DNA of 64,000 bases from Phaeobacter sp. 22II1-1F12B (GCF_002210165.1 NZ_AQQP01000008.1:186001-250000), one strand, 5' to 3'. Counted from the first letter of the stretch, positions 45,915 through 55,408 are shown. A program made the numbers and translations. Notes: generated by a model not told the origin, from the letters alone.

Positions 45915-47186
45915 ATGCATTTCGAGCCAACTGGCAAGGCAGAGGAATTCCGTAACGCAGTTGCGGGTTTTTTTGCGAGTGATGTCCTTCCGCGTCATCG
46001 CGACTGGGTTCAGCAGGTCATGCGGGAAGGGCACGAGGCTGACTTTCTGCCCGCGCTGCGCGCCAAGGCACGCGAGCAGGGGCTTTGGAACCTCGCGCTG
46101 CCCGAACTGACCGAGAGCGAGCCGGGGACACGGCTGAGCAATCTTGAATTCGCACCTTTGGCCGAGATCATGGGCAAACTGCCCTGGGGCTCGCAGGCGT
46201 TCAACTGCCAGGCGCCGGATGTGCCGAACATGGCGATGCTTCAGGCACTGGCAGACCCGGAACAGAAAGAGCGCTGGCTCAACCCGCTGCTCGAAGGCGA
46301 AACAAGGTCGGCGTTTGCGATGACCGAGCCTGATGTGGCGTCGTCCGACGCCTCGAATATCGCCACGCGGATCAGTTTCGAGGGCGACCAGATCCGGATT
46401 AACGGGCGCAAGTGGTTTGCCACCGGCGGCGCGCATCCGGACTGTTCCTTTCTGATTGTCATGGGCGTGAGCGACCCCGAGGCCGGGCGCACCGAGCGCC
46501 AAAGCATGGTCATCGTGCCGACTGACGCGCCGGGCGTGACCATCACTCGCGATCTGACCTATCTGGGCTGGGCCGATCATGTCGCTCCGATTGCGCAGAT
46601 CGAACTGCAAGACTTGGTCGTGCCAGCAAAGAACCTGCTTGGCGAACGCGGCAGGGGCTTCAAGGGCGCGCAGGTGCGGCTTGGACCGGCACGGATCCAC
46701 CATGCGATGCGCTGCATCGGGCTGGCCGAGATGCTGGTGGAACTGATGATCGTGCGGGCCCGTGAGCGGACCGCCTTTGGCCGCAGCGTGATCGACTATG
46801 ACACGATCCAGCGCTGGATCGGCGAGGCGCGGGTCGAAATCGATATGAACCGGCTGGCGGTACAACGCTGCGCATGGCTTTTGGATCAGGGCGGCGACAG
46901 CGCAAGCTGGCGACCGGTTTCGATGATCAAGGTCTCGGTCCCGAACATGTTGCAGAAGATCGCGGACCGCGCGCTGCAGATCTTTGGCGCGATGGGCGGG
47001 CTGGATGATCTGCCGATCCACCATGCCTTTGCCTATGCGCGCTGGTTCCGCATCGGCGACGGCCCGGACGAGGTGCATCTGCGCCAGATCTTCCGCAGTG
47101 AACCGCAGCCGGAATGGTCGCTGGAAGACAGCCCCTATCTGGCAGTGCCGGAAGCCGCACAGCCTGTCCGGAGGGCAGCGGAATGA
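45915..47186 (+). CDS. Acyl-CoA dehydrogenase (ACAD10/11-like)
   Basis: 423-aa FAD-dependent acyl-CoA dehydrogenase, first gene of the catabolic operon. Segments seen: FAMTEPDVASSDASNIATRI (flavin and substrate binding), INGRKWFATGGAHPDC, RERTAFGRSVIDYDTIQRWI, and the late WFRIGDGPDEVHLRQIF, a form typical of ACAD10/11-like proteins that often act on branched or hydroxylated acyl-CoAs. GGGGAGGGG precedes the chosen ATG at 45915. The stop overlaps the TRAP permease ATG (ATGA), linking oxidation to uptake. Confidence 0.92.
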   Translation: MHFEPTGKAEEFRNAVAGFFASDVLPRHRDWVQQVMREGHEADFLPALRAKAREQGLWNLALPELTESEPGTRLSNLEFAPLAEIMGKLPWGSQAFNCQAPDVPNMAMLQALADPEQKERWLNPLLEGETRSAFAMTEPDVASSDASNIATRISFEGDQIRINGRKWFATGGAHPDCSFLIVMGVSDPEAGRTERQSMVIVPTDAPGVTITRDLTYLGWADHVAPIAQIELQDLVVPAKNLLGERGRGFKGAQVRLGPARIHHAMRCIGLAEMLVELMIVRARERTAFGRSVIDYDTIQRWIGEARVEIDMNRLAVQRCAWLLDQGGDSASWRPVSMIKVSVPNMLQKIADRALQIFGAMGGLDDLPIHHAFAYARWFRIGDGPDEVHLRQIFRSEPQPEWSLEDSPYLAVPEAAQPVRRAAE

Positions 47187-49117
47187 TCGAAAAAATGTCG
47201 CTTCGCACCATAGGGCTTTCCATAGTTGCGGTACTGGCCACCGCCATGGCGCTCCAGTCGATCTGGGTTGCGTGGTCGGGACCGTGGAGCATGGCCTTTG
47301 GCCGCAACATGCTGATGGGCGCGGCGCTGGTGATCGTGCTGATCAGCTGGCCCGTTTACAGGCTTGATGCTGAACCGTCGCGCGTGGTCAGGATCGCGGG
47401 CACGATCCTTGATACCGTGCTTGTTGCCGTCGTGATCATGGCATGCTGGCGCTTTACGCAGGTCGAACACCTGCAGGAAGCGACCTTTTACATGTTTTCC
47501 AGCTATGACACATGGCTGGCGCTGGCCGGCTGCGTTGCCCTGCTGGAAGCGACGCGGCGCCTGTTTGGCCCGCCGATCGTGATCATCGCCGTTCTGATGA
47601 TCCTTTACTGTCTTTTCGGCGGCTATCTTCCCGGCATTTTCAACCATGCAGGAGTGGATCTGAACCGGACGATGCAGAACGTCTGGTACGGGTTCCAGGG
47701 CGTGTTCGGCATGCCGACCGGCGTGGTGATCCGTGTCGTCATGGTCTTTGTTGTCTTTGGCTTGCTGCTGGAAGGCACCGGGGCATCGGATGCCCTGATC
47801 CGCTGTTCGGTCGCGCTTACCGGCAGATCGCGCGGCGGGCCGGCCCATGCGGCGGTCGTGGCAAGCGCGATGTTCGGGTCGATGTCGGGCAGCGTGACGG
47901 CCAATGTCGTCGGCTCCGGCACATTCACCATTCCAATGATCAAGCGCCGCGGTTTTTCGCCCGCGATGGCGGGTGGCATCGAAGCGGCGGCCTCGACCGG
48001 CGGGCAGATCGTGCCACCGGTGATGGGGGCCGCGGCCTTTCTCATGGCGGACCTGACCGGCGAGCTTTACACCACCATCGCGCTGGCCGCGCTGGTGCCC
48101 GCGATATTCTATTACGGGTCGCTCTTCGCCGCGATTTCAGTGCAGGCGCGGGCGCTTGGGATCGAGCCGATCCCCGAGGCCGAGCGGGTCAAGCTTTCGC
48201 GTCAGGACTATATCCTGTCGCTGCAGTTCATCCTGCCGATCCTCGCCATCGTGGCGGTGCTGGTTGCGGGACGTTCGCCAGCACTTGCGGGTTTTGCCGC
48301 CGTCGTTTCGACCGTCGTGCTGGGCCTTTTCCGCAAGCAGAACCGGGAGAACCCGAAGATCTTCCTCAATGCGCTGGTGCAGGGGGGCAAGGCCTGTGCC
48401 TCGATCCTTGTGGCTGTCGGATGCATCGGGGTGATCCTTGGCGTGCTGAACCTGACCGGTCTGGGGCTGACATTCGCCTCGCTGATCTCGTCGATCAGTG
48501 ACACATGGCTGTTCGGGTCGCTGCTGGTCACGGCATTTGCCTGCCTCGTGCTGGGCATGGGAATGCCGACGCTGCCCGCTTACCTGATCATCGTTCTGGT
48601 GCTGGGTCCGGTAATGACCAAGCTGGGTGCCGATATGATCGCGGTCCACATGTTCGTCTTCTACTTTGGCGTGCTGTCGGCGATTACGCCGCCGGTTGCC
48701 ATCGGTGCCTTTGCCGCCGCGCCCATCGCTCAGGCCAGCCCGATGGTGACGGCCTTTGTCGCGCTGCGCCTTGCGGTAACCGGTTTCATCATCCCGTTCA
48801 TCTTCGTCTATGAGCCATCACTGCTGCTGGTCGTCGATTTCGACCCGGTGAATTTCGCGCGGGTCTGCGTGGCACTAGGTCTAGCGATCTGGATGCTGAA
48901 CACCGGGATCGTCGGCTATGCCGGAGAAAGGATCGGACCGGCCATGCGCGTTGTGCGCATCCTGATGGCCATCGGCCTGATCATTCAGGAACCGGCACTG
49001 CAATACGTATTGATCGTTGCCAGCATTGGCCTGCTTGTCCTCCCCGGAAGGTTCGGGGGCGGCCAGGCGGATCAGGCAATGGGGAAACAAGTTTCAGAAA
49101 CCAAGGGAGGACTATGA
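47183..49117 (+). CDS. TRAP transporter fused permease (DctQM-type, TAXI system)
   Basis: 644-aa multi-spanning protein that joins the small and large TRAP permease subunits, the arrangement normal for TAXI-TRAP systems. The N-terminal part has several hydrophobic spans (TIGLSIVAVLATAMALQSIW); the DctM-like part shows FGSMSGSVTANVVGSGTFTI and AASTGGQIVPPVMGAAAFLM, motifs strongly conserved in the family. It imports a carboxylate by Na+ symport with the binding protein encoded next. ATGA overlaps occur at both ends. Substrate unknown, presumably the acid that the CoA transferase activates. Confidence 0.95.
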   Translation: MIEKMSLRTIGLSIVAVLATAMALQSIWVAWSGPWSMAFGRNMLMGAALVIVLISWPVYRLDAEPSRVVRIAGTILDTVLVAVVIMACWRFTQVEHLQEATFYMFSSYDTWLALAGCVALLEATRRLFGPPIVIIAVLMILYCLFGGYLPGIFNHAGVDLNRTMQNVWYGFQGVFGMPTGVVIRVVMVFVVFGLLLEGTGASDALIRCSVALTGRSRGGPAHAAVVASAMFGSMSGSVTANVVGSGTFTIPMIKRRGFSPAMAGGIEAAASTGGQIVPPVMGAAAFLMADLTGELYTTIALAALVPAIFYYGSLFAAISVQARALGIEPIPEAERVKLSRQDYILSLQFILPILAIVAVLVAGRSPALAGFAAVVSTVVLGLFRKQNRENPKIFLNALVQGGKACASILVAVGCIGVILGVLNLTGLGLTFASLISSISDTWLFGSLLVTAFACLVLGMGMPTLPAYLIIVLVLGPVMTKLGADMIAVHMFVFYFGVLSAITPPVAIGAFAAAPIAQASPMVTAFVALRLAVTGFIIPFIFVYEPSLLLVVDFDPVNFARVCVALGLAIWMLNTGIVGYAGERIGPAMRVVRILMAIGLIIQEPALQYVLIVASIGLLVLPGRFGGGQADQAMGKQVSETKGGL

Positions 49118-50148
49118 TGATTTTCAACAAACTCAAGACCGGCGCGCTGGTGCTGGCAACCGGGACCGCGTTGATCGCGGGCACCGTTACCGCCAGCGCC
49201 CAGAATTTCCGGATGGCTTCATTGGGGCAGGCGTCGCCGACGACCGTGTTCTCGATCGCGGTCTCGCAGATCATCAAGCAGGACTATGGCTATAGCACAC
49301 AGCTGACCACCGGCGCTGTCGGCACCCGGATGATCGTCGATGCGGCGAACCAGCAGCTTGACCTGTTCATGACGGCGGTGTCGATCAACGGCTATCTTCG
49401 CGACGGCACGCGGATGTACGAGCAGCTGCCCAATTCGAATGAGCTGTTCAGCAATATCCGCAGCATCGTGAATTACCCGCTGGGGGCCTATCACGGCATC
49501 ACATGGGCGGATTCCGGGATCGAAACCATGGACGATCTCAAGGGCAAGAAGGTCTATATCGGGCCCCCGTCAAGCGCCGGGCGCACGGTGATCGAACAGG
49601 TGATCAAGGGTGTGACGGGCTACGAGGCCAACACGGATTTCGAACCGGTCAACCTCGACTGGGCCTCGGCCGAGCAGGCGTTCCAGGATCGCCAGCTTGA
49701 CGCCTATTTCGTTCCCACGCCGATCCCGAGTTCCGAACTGCAACAGCTGTCGGCCCTTGGCGAGTTCCGCGTGCTGGGCATTCCGGACGACAAGGTTGAC
49801 GAGCCGAGCATTCAGGCCGCAGGCGCCGTGCCGGGTCGAACCTTTGATATGCTGCAACCGGGCACCTACGGCGGTCAGGTCAACGAAGAGCCGGTGCGTA
49901 TGGTAAGTTCCATCGTCGGGCTTGGCACCAACAAATGGGCCGATGAAGAGCAGATCTATAACATCACCAAGGCGATCTTCGACCATCACGACGATCTGGT
50001 CGCCGCCGCCAAGTGGATGGAGGCGATCACCCCGGAAACGGCGCTGAACCAGATGAACGCGCCGCTGCATATCGGGGCTTACAAGTACTACAAGGAAATC
50101 GGCGTCGAGGTTCCCGAGGCGCTGATCCCGCCGGAAGCCGCTGACTGA
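49114..50148 (+). CDS. TAXI family TRAP solute-binding protein
   Basis: 344-aa periplasmic binding protein. A Sec signal peptide is clear (LKTGALVLATGTALIAGTVT then ASAQ as cleavage region). Mature start FRMASLGQASPTTVFSIAVS and the conserved KGKKVYIGPPSSAGRTVIEQ are typical of TAXI proteins. AAGGGAGG before the ATG, which overlaps the permease stop. A strong hairpin follows the stop, possibly stabilising this message for high expression. It binds the substrate and delivers it to the fused permease. Confidence 0.95.
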   Translation: MMIFNKLKTGALVLATGTALIAGTVTASAQNFRMASLGQASPTTVFSIAVSQIIKQDYGYSTQLTTGAVGTRMIVDAANQQLDLFMTAVSINGYLRDGTRMYEQLPNSNELFSNIRSIVNYPLGAYHGITWADSGIETMDDLKGKKVYIGPPSSAGRTVIEQVIKGVTGYEANTDFEPVNLDWASAEQAFQDRQLDAYFVPTPIPSSELQQLSALGEFRVLGIPDDKVDEPSIQAAGAVPGRTFDMLQPGTYGGQVNEEPVRMVSSIVGLGTNKWADEEQIYNITKAIFDHHDDLVAAAKWMEAITPETALNQMNAPLHIGAYKYYKEIGVEVPEALIPPEAAD

Positions 50149-50160
50149 TCAGACGGAACG

Positions 50161-50189
50161 GGTCCGCGGCGGAAGACCTGCCGCGGACC
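50161..50189 (+). repeat. Intercistronic hairpin after the binding-protein gene
   Basis: GGTCCGCGGC-GGAAGACCT-GCCGCGGACC: perfect 10-bp arms with a 9-base loop, 12 bp after the binding-protein stop. No T-run follows, so it is better read as an mRNA-stabilising or attenuating hairpin within the operon than a full terminator. Confidence 0.65.
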
Positions 50190-50219
50190 ATTACAGTCCC
50201 CGCAGCCGAAAGACAGGAC

Positions 50220-51392
50220 ATGGAGCTTTTCTACACCGACGCGGACCTTTCGTTTCGCGACGAGGTTCGCCGTTTTCTCAAGTCGGACCTGCCCAAGGAC
50301 ATCTCGGCCACGTTCTTTGAGTACCGGCGCCACAGCTGGGAACAGATGATCGAATGGCACCGGATACTGGGGCGCAAGGGCTGGGTCGCGCCGCACTGGC
50401 CGGTCGAGCATGGCGGTACCGGCTGGACGCCGATGCAGCAGTATATTTTCGACAGCGAGGCGATGCAGGCGGGTGCGCCGCGCCTCCGGCCCTTCGGACT
50501 CAAGATGATCGGGCCGGTGCTGATCCGCTTCGGGTCAGAGGAGCAGAAGGCCCGTTTCCTGCCGCGTATTCTGAGCGGTGAGGATTACTGGTGTCAGGGC
50601 TTTTCCGAGCCGGGTGCCGGATCGGACCTGGCCTCGCTCAAAACCCGCGCGGTGCGGGAGGGCGATACCTATGTGGTGAATGGCCAGAAGACCTGGACCA
50701 CCACGGCGCAGCACGCGAACTGGATGTTCACGCTGGTGCGGACGGACCCCGCCGCAGACCGGCCCCAGTCCGGCATTTCGATGCTGTTGATCCCGTTGGA
50801 CAGTCCGGGCGTCACGGTACGTCCGATCCGGACCATCGACGGTGATCACCACGTGAACGAAGTGTTCCTTGAGGATGTGCGCGTCCCTGCCGACCTGCTG
50901 GTGGGCGAGGAAAACAAGGGCTGGACCTATGCCAAGTACCTGCTGGGCAATGAGCGGGTCAGCATCGCCAATGTCGGGCAGAGCAAGGCGGAGCTTGCCT
51001 TGCTGAAACGGCTGGCAGCGGAGCGGTTCCGCGATGGCGCCGCCCTGATCGACGATCCGGTTTTCGGAGCCAAGCTGGCCGATCTTGAGGCAGATTTCCT
51101 GGCGCAGGAGGTGACCAACCTGCGGATGCTGTCAAGCGTCGTGCCGGGCGGGGACGTGGGTGCGCTTTCGTCCTTTCTCAAGCTGCGTGGATCCGAGATT
51201 CAGCAGCGGATACAGGAACTTGCGATGGAGGCGGCAGGGGCAGAGGCCGCACCGTGGCAGGTGCTGCGCGAAGGTGGCGCCAAGGATGGCTATGGCACCC
51301 ACGGCTGGCTGTTTTCCCGGGCCTTCACGATTTTTGGCGGATCGAGCGAGGTGATGAAGAACATCGTCGCCAAGCAGGTTCTTGGGTTCTGA
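50220..51392 (+). CDS. Acyl-CoA dehydrogenase, probable large subunit of a heteromeric pair
   Basis: 390-aa acyl-CoA dehydrogenase: GWVAPHWPVEHGGTGWTPMQ, WCQGFSEPGAGSDLASLKTR, VNGQKTWTTTAQHANWMFTL and the C-terminal TIFGGSSEVMKNIVAKQVLG. It resembles the large subunits of pimeloyl-CoA or steroid-type dehydrogenases, which work with a shorter partner encoded next door. The following 347-aa dehydrogenase starts 10 bp later and fits that role. The ATG at 50220 is preceded by an AGGA. Chain-shortening or ring-acid oxidation is likely; substrate unknown. Confidence 0.92.
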   Translation: MELFYTDADLSFRDEVRRFLKSDLPKDISATFFEYRRHSWEQMIEWHRILGRKGWVAPHWPVEHGGTGWTPMQQYIFDSEAMQAGAPRLRPFGLKMIGPVLIRFGSEEQKARFLPRILSGEDYWCQGFSEPGAGSDLASLKTRAVREGDTYVVNGQKTWTTTAQHANWMFTLVRTDPAADRPQSGISMLLIPLDSPGVTVRPIRTIDGDHHVNEVFLEDVRVPADLLVGEENKGWTYAKYLLGNERVSIANVGQSKAELALLKRLAAERFRDGAALIDDPVFGAKLADLEADFLAQEVTNLRMLSSVVPGGDVGALSSFLKLRGSEIQQRIQELAMEAAGAEAAPWQVLREGGAKDGYGTHGWLFSRAFTIFGGSSEVMKNIVAKQVLGF

Positions 51393-51402
51393 GGGGGCGA
51401 TC

Positions 51403-52446
51403 ATGAATTTCACGGCGAATGACGAACAGCGCATGATCGCGGACAGCTTTGCCCGCGTCTTTGCGGATGCGGGCTATCCGTCGACTTCGGGGAACAACTG
51501 GTCCGCGCTGACAGAGCTTGGCCTGACCGAGGCCACGTTTCCCGAGCCGCGCGGGTTCGGGGCAAGTGTTTCCGACATGGTTCATGCCCTCATCGAATGT
51601 GGCAGGGCAGCAGCCCCCGAGCCAGTGATCGGGGCAGGGGTGCTGCCCGGGATTGCCCTTACAGGTGCCGGGTCCGCAGCGCCCGAGATGCCCGAAGGAA
51701 CGGTGTGCCTTGCGGACGGTGAGGGCCTTACGTTGCAGGACGGCGCACTAAGCGGAACGCTGCGGGTGGTTCCCGGCGCGGACGCGGCAGAGGTCCTGCT
51801 GATCTGTCTTGCAGATGACCATCTGGCCGTGGTGTCGATGGCAGAAGTCAAACGCGATAAATACCGTCTGGTCGACGGGCGCGGCGCGGCGGACCTTGAG
51901 CTTGCCTCGGTCAAGCTTGCCGATGGCGCAATGGGCGGGGTCGTCCCGGGCATGGCGGAATGGCTGCGCGATGTGGCTGCCGTTGCTTTTGCCGCGGACG
52001 CGCTTGGCGCGCTGCTGGCCCTGCGCGAGATGACGCAGGATTATCTGAAGCAGCGCAAGCAGTTCGGTCGGCCGATCAGCAGCTTTCAGGCGCTGCAGCA
52101 CGCTATGGCGGATATCTATCACGACACCGAGCATTTCCTCTCGCTCACGCATTTCGCGGCGCAGACCTGCGAAGGCACGGATGTGGCCCTGCGGAAGCGG
52201 GCGGTTTCGTCACTCAAACGTTTTCTTGGCGGACGGATACGCCGTGCCGCCGCTTCGGCGATCCAGCTGCACGGCGGGATCGGAATGACAGAGGAATACC
52301 CGCTGGGGCGTTTCGTCAAACGGGCAGTGGTGGCCGACATGCTGAACGGCAGCGCCGATGCACATGGCGCGCGCCTTGCAAAACTGATCGCGGAAGAAAC
52401 ACGCGCGGGCCTGCAAGAGGCCCCGGAACAGGAGAAAGTCGCATGA
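51403..52446 (+). CDS. Acyl-CoA dehydrogenase, probable small subunit of a heteromeric pair
   Basis: 347-aa divergent acyl-CoA dehydrogenase. N-terminus FTANDEQRMIADSFARVFAD; C-terminal half keeps YLKQRKQFGRPISSFQALQH and AIQLHGGIGMTEEYPLGRFV, but the middle domain is degenerate and the protein ends in NGSADAHGARL without a usual catalytic Glu segment. This matches small subunits of alpha2beta2 dehydrogenases (PimD-like). GAGGGGG precedes the ATG at 51403. ATGA overlap with the crotonase gene. Confidence 0.9.
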   Translation: MNFTANDEQRMIADSFARVFADAGYPSTSGNNWSALTELGLTEATFPEPRGFGASVSDMVHALIECGRAAAPEPVIGAGVLPGIALTGAGSAAPEMPEGTVCLADGEGLTLQDGALSGTLRVVPGADAAEVLLICLADDHLAVVSMAEVKRDKYRLVDGRGAADLELASVKLADGAMGGVVPGMAEWLRDVAAVAFAADALGALLALREMTQDYLKQRKQFGRPISSFQALQHAMADIYHDTEHFLSLTHFAAQTCEGTDVALRKRAVSSLKRFLGGRIRRAAASAIQLHGGIGMTEEYPLGRFVKRAVVADMLNGSADAHGARLAKLIAEETRAGLQEAPEQEKVA

Positions 52447-53249
52447 ATACCCAAACCGCTCCGGCCACGGAACTGCGCGTAGAACGAGACGGGCCTGTGC
52501 TGGTCCTGTCACTGGACGGGCCGAACAGCCGCAACTCGATCAGCCCGCCGGTCTACAAGGCAATCCAGAACGAGATCATCACGGCGGGTCAGGACAGCGC
52601 GGTGCGGGCCATCGTGCTTACGGGCTTGCACGGGTTCTTCAGCTCGGGCGGCAATATCAACAACCTCAAGGAAAGCGCCAAGAGCACCATGGCGCAGGTC
52701 AGCGGCAATACCGACGGTCTGAATTCGATGATCCTTGCCATTCGCAATTGCCCGACGCCGGTGATTGCCGCGATCGAGGGCGGGGCGGCGGGGGCGGGGC
52801 TGTCACTCGCACTCGCCTGCGACATGATCGTGGCCGCCGAAGGGGCAAAATTCGTCGTGGCCTATGTGAAGGTCGGCCTTGCCCCGGATGGGGGCGTCAC
52901 CCATTTCCTGAGCGAGGGCCTGCCACGCCAGATCGTGAGCGAGATGTGCCTGACCGGCAATCCGGTGGAATCCGACCGGCTTTATGCGCTGGGTCTGGTG
53001 AATGCCGTGGTGCCTTCGGGGGAGGCCATTGAGACCGCCAAGAAGATGGCGTCGAAAATGGCCGCCGGGGCGGTTGGCGCGATGGGGGTCATCAAGTCGG
53101 AAATCGCGGCGGCCCCGCATAACGACCTTGCAACGCAGCTGGTGCTCGAAGCGCAGGGCATCAATACGGCGCGGTTCGGGGCAGAGGCCGCCGAGGGGCT
53201 TGCCGCCTTCCTTGAAAAGCGCAAACCCGATTTCGTCGGAAAGGGGTGA
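52443..53249 (+). CDS. Crotonase-superfamily enzyme, PaaG-like (enoyl-CoA hydratase/isomerase)
   Basis: 268-aa crotonase. The oxyanion-hole segment FFSSGGNINNL and GGAAGAGLSLALACDMIVAA are present. In rat-type hydratases two catalytic Glu residues lie in the second helix and in the PEILLG loop; by hand alignment here they are Ser and Tyr, while VKVGLAPDGG supplies an Asp as in PaaG-type enoyl-CoA isomerases (VKIGLVPDSGG). An isomerase or ring-related activity is therefore more likely than simple hydration. ATGA overlap with the upstream dehydrogenase; 6 bp before the next gene. Confidence 0.88.
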   Translation: MNTQTAPATELRVERDGPVLVLSLDGPNSRNSISPPVYKAIQNEIITAGQDSAVRAIVLTGLHGFFSSGGNINNLKESAKSTMAQVSGNTDGLNSMILAIRNCPTPVIAAIEGGAAGAGLSLALACDMIVAAEGAKFVVAYVKVGLAPDGGVTHFLSEGLPRQIVSEMCLTGNPVESDRLYALGLVNAVVPSGEAIETAKKMASKMAAGAVGAMGVIKSEIAAAPHNDLATQLVLEAQGINTARFGAEAAEGLAAFLEKRKPDFVGKG

Positions 53250-53255
53250 TCGGAC

Positions 53256-54431
53256 ATGGTGATCAGAAATCCCGAGAAGCTGGAAAGCCTGCTGTCCGAG
53301 GTGCATTCATGGGTGCGCGAGGTGGCGCATCCAAACGAAAACCGCGTCGCCGAGCTTGACGAAGTGCCCGAGGATATCGTCGCCGATATGGCGGCGCGCG
53401 GGTTCTTTGGCTGGTCCATCCCCGAGCAATACGGCGGGCTTGGCCTGACCACCGAAGAGCTTGTGATGGGCGCGATGGAGCTGTCGCAATGCGCGGTGGC
53501 CTATCGGGCGCGGGTCGGGACCAATACCGGCATCGGCTCGGAAGCTTTGGTCGCGGATGGCACCGAGGAACAGAAGAACAAGTACCTGCCCCTGATGGCA
53601 CGGGGTGAGGCGACCGGCTGTCTTGCACTGACCGAACCGAATGCGGGATCCGAGGCGAGCAACATCGAAACCACGGCGCGGCGAGAGGGCGATACCTATG
53701 TGCTGAACGGGATGAAGCGGTACATCACGAATGCACCGATTGCGGACCTGTTCACCGTCTTTGCGCGAACCGACCCGGACAGCACGGGCGCGCGGGGCAT
53801 TTCGGCCTTTATCGTCGAACGCGGGATGCCGGGTTTGTCGACCTCGGCACCTTACAAGATGATGGGGCAGGCGGGTTCACCCGTGGGCGAGGTTCATTTC
53901 AACGATTGCGTGGTGCCGGCCGCAAACCTGATCGGCGGTGTCGAAGGCGTCGGGTTCAAGACCGCGATGAAGGTGCTGAACAAGCAGCGCATCCATCTGG
54001 CCGCCCTCTGCACCGGCCCGGCGATCCGGATGCTGGACATGGCAATGGATCACGCCACGACGCGCGAACAGTTCGGCAAGAAGGTTGTTGATTTCCAGCT
54101 TGTCTCGGCACTTCTGGCCGATTGCCGGACCGAGATCGAAGCGGCAAAGCAGCTTATCCTCGCCACTGCCCGCAACCGGGACGACGGCGGCGACATCGCG
54201 CTTGAGGCGTCGATCTGCAAATACTTTGCATCCGAGATGTGTGGCCGGGTGGCGGATCGCTGCGTTCAGGTCTTTGGTGGCGCGGGCTTTGTCGCGGATC
54301 ACAGCTCTATCGAGCGGTACTATCGCGACGTGCGCCTGTTCCGTCTTTACGAGGGAACGAGCCAGATCCACCAGCTGAACATCGTGAAACAGATGCAGCG
54401 GCGGCGCGACGCGGCGGGGGCCGGGGCATGA
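53256..54431 (+). CDS. Acyl-CoA dehydrogenase (short-chain/butyryl-type)
   Basis: 391-aa acyl-CoA dehydrogenase, the most canonical of the four in this locus. Seen: GFFGWSIPEQYGGLGLTTEE, CLALTEPNAGSEASNIETTA, VLNGMKRYITNAPIADLFTV, TTREQFGKKVVDFQLVSALL, VQVFGGAGFVADHSSIERYY and RLYEGTSQIHQLNIVKQM with the catalytic Glu of the YEGT motif. It would introduce a 2,3 double bond. Start 6 bp after the crotonase; ATGA overlap with the reductase gene downstream. Confidence 0.93.
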   Translation: MVIRNPEKLESLLSEVHSWVREVAHPNENRVAELDEVPEDIVADMAARGFFGWSIPEQYGGLGLTTEELVMGAMELSQCAVAYRARVGTNTGIGSEALVADGTEEQKNKYLPLMARGEATGCLALTEPNAGSEASNIETTARREGDTYVLNGMKRYITNAPIADLFTVFARTDPDSTGARGISAFIVERGMPGLSTSAPYKMMGQAGSPVGEVHFNDCVVPAANLIGGVEGVGFKTAMKVLNKQRIHLAALCTGPAIRMLDMAMDHATTREQFGKKVVDFQLVSALLADCRTEIEAAKQLILATARNRDDGGDIALEASICKYFASEMCGRVADRCVQVFGGAGFVADHSSIERYYRDVRLFRLYEGTSQIHQLNIVKQMQRRRDAAGAGA

Positions 54432-55402
54432 TTTCCTACCGGCTCGAGGCCGAGGGCAAGATGAGCCGGGGCAGCCTTGTGCGCATGGAGCAAGGCGCGC
54501 TGAGCGAGGGCGATACGCTGGTGCGCGTGCTTTATTCGGGCATCAACTACAAGGACGCTTTGGCCGGGCAGGGCAAGGCCCCGATTGCCAAGTCGCTGCC
54601 GCTGAACTGCGGGATCGAAGCGGTCGGCCATGTGGTCGAAAGCACAAACCCGGCGCTTGAACCCGGGCAGGCGGTGATTGCGCATGGCATGGGCATGGGC
54701 GTGGCGCGCGATGGCGGGCTAGCCGATTACATGCGCGCTGACAGCGAATGGCTTGTGCCCTTGCCCAAAGGTCTCAGCCTGCTTGAGGCCGCGACCATCG
54801 GTGTTGCCGGCTATTCCGCGGCGCTGGCGGTGGATCGGCTGGAAAGCCTTGGTGTAGAGCCTGACAACGGCCCGATTGCGGTGACCGGCGCCACCGGCGG
54901 CGTGGGTAGTCAGGCGGTCGCCATGCTGGCGCGGCTGGGCTACGAGGTTGTTGCCGTCACCTCTAAAACTGACGCGGGAGAGCTGTTCAGAACGCTGGGG
55001 GCCGCAGATGTGATCGCGCCGCCAGAGGCAAGCGACCGGATGCTGGACAAGTCGATCTGGGCCGGGGCCGTCGATACGGTAGGGGGTGACGTGCTTGCTT
55101 GGCTGCTGCGCAGCGCCAAGGCAGAGGCGGCGATTGCTGCCATCGGGAACGCCGGAGGCAACCGTCTGCCCACGTCGGTCATTCCATTCATTCTGCGCGG
55201 CATCACCCTGACCGGGATCAACGGCAATTCGCCGCCCGCACTGCGGCGGCGTATCTGGGAACGACTGGGATCGGATCTGCGCCCGCCCCGGATATCGGCG
55301 ATTGCACGGGTCATCGAACCGGAAGAAATCGACGAGACGATGGCGGAGATGATCGCCGGGCGCACACGCGGACGCGCCGTCGTCGCATTCTGCGGCGGTT
55401 AA
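54428..55402 (+). CDS. acuI: AcuI/YhdH-type acrylyl-CoA reductase (MDR family)
   Basis: 324-aa zinc-free medium-chain reductase of the YhdH/AcuI family. Seen: LYSGINYKDALAGQGKAPIA, NCGIEAVGHVV, HGMGMGVARDGGLADYMRA, NADPH site VTGATGGVGSQAVAMLARLG, AIGNAGGNRLPTSVIPFILR and GINGNSPPALRR, all highly typical. AcuI reduces acrylyl-CoA to propionyl-CoA in roseobacter DMSP and 3-hydroxypropionate metabolism; here it may reduce an enoyl-CoA made by the dehydrogenases or handle acrylyl-CoA. ATGA-coupled to the previous gene. Confidence 0.9.
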   Translation: MISYRLEAEGKMSRGSLVRMEQGALSEGDTLVRVLYSGINYKDALAGQGKAPIAKSLPLNCGIEAVGHVVESTNPALEPGQAVIAHGMGMGVARDGGLADYMRADSEWLVPLPKGLSLLEAATIGVAGYSAALAVDRLESLGVEPDNGPIAVTGATGGVGSQAVAMLARLGYEVVAVTSKTDAGELFRTLGAADVIAPPEASDRMLDKSIWAGAVDTVGGDVLAWLLRSAKAEAAIAAIGNAGGNRLPTSVIPFILRGITLTGINGNSPPALRRRIWERLGSDLRPPRISAIARVIEPEEIDETMAEMIAGRTRGRAVVAFCGG

Positions 55403-55408
55403 ACACGC

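Noticed and set aside
45765-47078. Long minus-strand open frame (437 aa) opposite the first acyl-CoA dehydrogenase
   Set aside because: Antisense to a canonical dehydrogenase, low-complexity composition, and it crosses the divergent promoter region.
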